Shown here one piece after another: positions 6,478 to 9,029 of a stretch of 9,029 bases of DNA. The stretch covers positions 1 to 9,029 of the forward strand of contig JBDTOI010000163.1 of the NCBI GenBank assembly GCA_039933315.1, written 5' to 3'. Source of the DNA: DASXRU01 sp039933315. GTDB lineage: Bacteria > Acidobacteriota > Blastocatellia > Pyrinomonadales > Pyrinomonadaceae. The notes under the pieces are model-generated. The model had not been told where the DNA came from and did not search any database. It worked only from the letters and a program-made list of their open reading frames with translations. Position 1 is the stretch's first letter; every line of letters begins with the position of its first letter. A program made the translations under genes and the position numbers.

Positions 6478-7743
6478 TTAATCAGGCTCAAAACGTTCCT
6501 GGTTGGAGCCATGGGCCATCGCCTTCATCGTCTTCTCGATCAGGCCGCACGCCAGTTCCAACTGTGTCTCCCAGTCGCTGAGGGCTGCTATGTCGCGACG
6601 AGACTTTCTTGTGTCATCGTCAGCCGGCAGGGAAAGAGCGCGCTCGATAGCTTCGATAAAACTTCCCGGTTGAGCGGCTGAAGTGATAACTCCCTCATGA
6701 CTTGCGTTGAACGCGCGCACCGCAGGTAGCGCGGTTGACACCACCGGCTTGCCCATCGCCAGATACTCATTGATCTTGGTGGGCACCACGGTGTCGGTGT
6801 ACGAGTTCTCCAAATAGGGCACTATCCCCACATCAAAATGCTGCATGTACGCAGCGAGGTTCTCGTGTAGCTGCTCTCCCAACAGGTGCACGTTCGGCAA
6901 GCGGGTCAACGTGCGGGCTGCGGTTTGCGAGGGGCCAACGCAAACCCAGGACCAGCGTGGGCGCTGTTGGGCCATCGTCGCCAGCAATTCAAAGTCGACG
7001 TGTCGATGCAGGCCGCCAACGTAACCGATTACGGGCCGCGGCAAAACGTTCATCTTGTCTCCATGAACCAGCGGCAAATGTCCGTCGTGGCCGGCAGCCG
7101 AAATTGAATGGGAACCATTACCCAGCGGGAACGCTTCCAGATTAACGCCATAGGGGAGAATGTGAACATTGTCGCTTACCTGCGAGCAACGATGCGCGAG
7201 TTTGTCACACTGCGCCAGCACCAGATCGCTCAGGCCCAGCATCTCCCTTTCGCTTTCCTGCAGCCGCAGTGGTCGCGAGGCCAGTTCAGAGAAATCAGCC
7301 ACACAGTAATAGACGAGGAGGCTCGAGATTGGTTTGAGATGTCGTACCAGTTGAACTGCCGTGTCGGTAGGGAGGAAAGTCATCACAATGGCGCGACTCA
7401 TCTGCAACCTGGCGGCGGCACGGGCGATCAGCGGCAAAAATATCCCGCTGTTAATAGTGCGGTGATAACTGGGGCCAAAGGGCGGCATGATAAAAGGGGA
7501 GCAGACATAGACATTCGGGGCCACCTGGCGCTCGGCGCGAGAAACGAGGGCGCCGGCGCCGTTCCGCAGTCGCCGTGCGACTCTTGGTGTGTCACGCAAA
7601 CCCGGGGCGCGCACGCCCGTGTTCTCAATGTAGAGAACGCGGTTGCCGGCGCTCCCCAGCCGTACGGCAATCTCCTGCGGTCCCTGCCAAAGGAAATTCC
7701 AGTCGATACTGGAAATGATGATAAAGTCGCGTCCCGTAATCAT
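6478..7743 (-). CDS. GT-B glycosyltransferase (GT4-like)
   Basis: This cytoplasmic glycosyltransferase of 421 residues probably transfers a sugar from a nucleotide donor to a surface polysaccharide or lipid-linked acceptor. The N-terminal domain begins with a Rossmann strand and a family-typical stretch (DFIIISSIDWNFLWQGPQEI, residues 6-25). The C-terminal domain starts near GYVGGLHRHVDFELL (240-254). It carries the donor-binding PTKINEYLAMGKPVVST motif at 321-337, with Glu326 at the nucleotide-contact position. There is no signal peptide or membrane segment. The frame is open upstream to a GTG at 7830, but the 29 extra residues are Ala/Arg-rich and unlike the family. The ATG at 7743 puts the conserved strand at the N-terminus, although neither start has a clear ribosome-binding site. 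It is divergent from the phosphodiesterase-like gene. The sugar and acceptor cannot be told from sequence. Confidence 0.9.
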   Translation of the reverse strand: MITGRDFIIISSIDWNFLWQGPQEIAVRLGSAGNRVLYIENTGVRAPGLRDTPRVARRLRNGAGALVSRAERQVAPNVYVCSPFIMPPFGPSYHRTINSGIFLPLIARAAARLQMSRAIVMTFLPTDTAVQLVRHLKPISSLLVYYCVADFSELASRPLRLQESEREMLGLSDLVLAQCDKLAHRCSQVSDNVHILPYGVNLEAFPLGNGSHSISAAGHDGHLPLVHGDKMNVLPRPVIGYVGGLHRHVDFELLATMAQQRPRWSWVCVGPSQTAARTLTRLPNVHLLGEQLHENLAAYMQHFDVGIVPYLENSYTDTVVPTKINEYLAMGKPVVSTALPAVRAFNASHEGVITSAAQPGSFIEAIERALSLPADDDTRKSRRDIAALSDWETQLELACGLIEKTMKAMAHGSNQERFEPD

Positions 7744-7962
7744 AGATATGTTTTGGTGTTCGGGCGAGCGATTCCCTAATCTGCGGGACTTATTGATCCG
7801 TCCCGCGGCTGCTGCTTCGCGGAGTGTCACGTTCAGGATTGCGCCAAATAGAGCGCGGCGAGTATACCAGCAAAGCGAAACCTTACTGAATTGGAGATCC
7901 AGCCAGCCACAGCCCGGATCGTAATCGTGACTATCTTTGCTTTGAGCCGGCTAGCCGGCAGG

Positions 7963-8112
7963 TTCATCGGCCAACTAGTTTTCATCCCGGGTGCCGGGGG
8001 TGAAGCGCCGGATTGCAGTGGACGCGACAACTTACAAACAGTAGCAACAATAGAAGCGTGCCTGCGTTCGGTGGCGGAACAGAGGTGGATTGAGCTGCGG
8101 GAGTTATTTTGA
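7963..8112 (+). pseudogene. C-terminal fragment of a Gfo/Idh/MocA-like oxidoreductase
   Basis: An open frame (from a TTG at 7891 to the TGA at 8110-8112) ends with GGEAPDCSGRDNLQTVATIE, then ACLRSVAEQRWIEL. This closely resembles the last 40 or so residues of Gfo/Idh/MocA NAD(P)-dependent oxidoreductases, which end in a P-x-SG-x-D-x-L-x-x-x-x-x-IEA-x-x-x-S pattern. No Rossmann domain or EKP motif is found upstream in any frame; upstream lie unrelated residues and then the divergent glycosyltransferase. Its stop codon overlaps the next ATG by one base (TGATG), as in a translationally coupled operon. I infer a gene that has lost about 90% of its length. The alternative is a chance or small unrelated protein. 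The resemblance is from memory of the family, not from a search. Confidence 0.45.
8099..8103 (+). promoter_or_regulatory. Ribosome-binding site of the phosphodiesterase-like gene
   Basis: GGGAG ends 8 bases before the ATG at 8112. It lies inside the last codons of the oxidoreductase-like fragment and supports ATG 8112 as the start. Confidence 0.7.
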
Positions 8113-9029
8113 TGAGTCACGATAACCATCCACGGGTCCTGGTGGTCACGCTGGATGCTGCTGAGCCCACGCTTATTCGACGGTTGATCGATCAGGGTCG
8201 AATGCCAACCCTTAGAAGCCTGCTGGCCCAGGGGCGCTGGAGTAGGGTTGACTCCCCGGCATCTATCGGCAGCGGCGCCGTGTGGCCGACGTTTATGACG
8301 GGACAGCCGCCTTCGTCGCACGGTGTGTATGGCGAATGGGCGTGGCAGCCGGCGACGATGAGTCTCCAGCGATTCAGTGGTGAGGGGCTGACGCCATTCT
8401 GGAAAGAAATGACAGCAGCGGGCGTGAAGGTCGGCGTGCTGGATGTTCCTTTTGCACCAATGCTCAATCTGGCAGAGGGATTCGAGCTGATGGAGTGGGG
8501 TCCGCACGATACGATTCGAGGGCACGTTCAAGCCGGTCCCGGCGCGATCGCTGACCTGGTTTCCAAGAAGGTTCCCGCGCATCCTTTCTCGTCGGACCGG
8601 CATGACCTCACTGAACCACACGATCACGAAGCGCTTGGTAAATTGACCGCAGCGGGCGTGGCCGGAATCCGTCTGCGGGGCGAGTTGGCGCAGCGTTTGA
8701 TAAAAGAAACCCGCCCCGATCTGGCAATCATCAACTTTACGGAGCTTCATCATTGTGGACACTTCGTATGGCACACGATCGCGTCGGGGCATGAAAGTTA
8801 TCAAGGGGAGTTCGAACATTCGGCCCCTGTAGAGCCGAGCCTTGAAGAGATTTATACTGAAGTTGATAACCAGATCGGGCGGTTGTTGGAAGTCGCCGGC
8901 AACGAAGCGACGGTAATGGTTTTTTCGCTCCACGGTATGGGTCCCGCGCGCGGGCTGCCGGCGATCCTGGGGCCACTGTTGTCCGAACTGGGCTTTGCGC
9001 GGCTTGCCGGCTGGAAGGCAAAGTCCTGG
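8112..9029 (+). CDS. Alkaline-phosphatase-superfamily phosphodiesterase-like protein (partial, 3' cut)
   Basis: The frame is open from ATG 8112 to the window edge (306 codons, no stop), so the C-terminus is missing. It belongs to the type I phosphodiesterase/nucleotide pyrophosphatase group, metal-dependent hydrolases or transferases of phosphate or sulfate esters. The N-terminus has the metal-binding Asp15 in VLVVTLDAAE. Then comes GSGAVWPTFMTG, where Ser54 sits at the place of the usual Thr nucleophile, followed by SSHGVYGEW with His70. Further metal-ligand candidates are Glu211, His213, His214 and His217 in FTELHHCGHFVWH, and His274 in FSLHGMGP. There is no signal peptide or membrane segment in the visible part, so a cytoplasmic location is likely. 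The substrate is unknown. A clear GGGAG site precedes it, and its start overlaps the stop of the oxidoreductase-like fragment. Neighbouring glycosyltransferase and oxidoreductase sequences would suit a glycoconjugate locus. Confidence 0.88.
   Translation, partial: MSHDNHPRVLVVTLDAAEPTLIRRLIDQGRMPTLRSLLAQGRWSRVDSPASIGSGAVWPTFMTGQPPSSHGVYGEWAWQPATMSLQRFSGEGLTPFWKEMTAAGVKVGVLDVPFAPMLNLAEGFELMEWGPHDTIRGHVQAGPGAIADLVSKKVPAHPFSSDRHDLTEPHDHEALGKLTAAGVAGIRLRGELAQRLIKETRPDLAIINFTELHHCGHFVWHTIASGHESYQGEFEHSAPVEPSLEEIYTEVDNQIGRLLEVAGNEATVMVFSLHGMGPARGLPAILGPLLSELGFARLAGWKAKSW

Noticed and set aside
7108..7779. Plus-strand open frame of 223 codons inside the glycosyltransferase gene
   Set aside because: It is antisense to the conserved N-terminal and middle parts of the glycosyltransferase and shows no motif of its own.
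7744..7830. N-terminal extension of the glycosyltransferase from GTG 7830
   Set aside because: The 29 extra residues are low-complexity Ala/Arg and precede a conserved N-terminal strand that normally starts the protein; no ribosome-binding site is present.
7833..8933. Minus-strand open frame of 366 codons opposite the phosphodiesterase gene
   Set aside because: It lies antisense to a frame with clear superfamily motifs and a good ribosome-binding site. Its own translation is Arg/His/Pro-rich with no domain, as expected of a shadow in GC-rich DNA.

Overview
The window looks like a chromosomal segment of a GC-rich, probably uncultured soil or sediment bacterium. The mix of families (thiolase, a beta-lactamase-fold serine hydrolase with TPRs, a GT4-like glycosyltransferase, a type I phosphodiesterase-like enzyme) and several kinds of non-coding palindromic or modular repeats would fit Acidobacteriota (Blastocatellia-like). 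That assignment is inference; there is no rRNA or other marker gene here. No tRNA, CRISPR array, transposase, integrase or phage gene was seen.

Layout from left to right. Bases 1-220 hold no gene I can support, only a short 16-bp direct repeat at 178-210. A minus-strand pair follows: a membrane-anchored LolA/LppX-like protein (221-1024) and, upstream of it, an acetyl-CoA acyltransferase (1193-2389). Between these two sits a 148-bp inverted-repeat element (1026-1173) with perfect 28-bp arms. It appears to supply the ribosome-binding site of the LolA-like gene. Divergent from the thiolase is a 511-residue protein (2543-4078) with a C-terminal PD-(D/E)XK nuclease-like core. It is the least characterised large protein in the window. 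A modular 9-bp repeat element (4114-4223) separates it from a convergent, visibly less GC-rich secreted serine hydrolase (4271-5989).

A gene-poor stretch (6003-6477) contains a nested hairpin and a possible TPR relic. A minus-strand glycosyltransferase (6478-7743) follows. Divergent from it is a plus-strand alkaline-phosphatase-superfamily protein (8112 to the right edge, cut by the window). Just upstream of that gene is a short fragment resembling the C-terminal end of a Gfo/Idh/MocA oxidoreductase, whose stop codon overlaps the phosphodiesterase start. This suggests a former operon whose front end was lost.

Functional links between the genes are weak. Only the thiolase and LolA-like genes could share a transcript. 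The glycosyltransferase, oxidoreductase fragment and phosphodiesterase-like gene are compatible with the edge of a surface-polysaccharide or glycoconjugate locus. I do not see a clearly new multi-gene system. The items most worth a second look are the inverted-repeat element carrying a ribosome-binding site, the gene fragment in front of the phosphodiesterase, and the unassigned PD-(D/E)XK protein.
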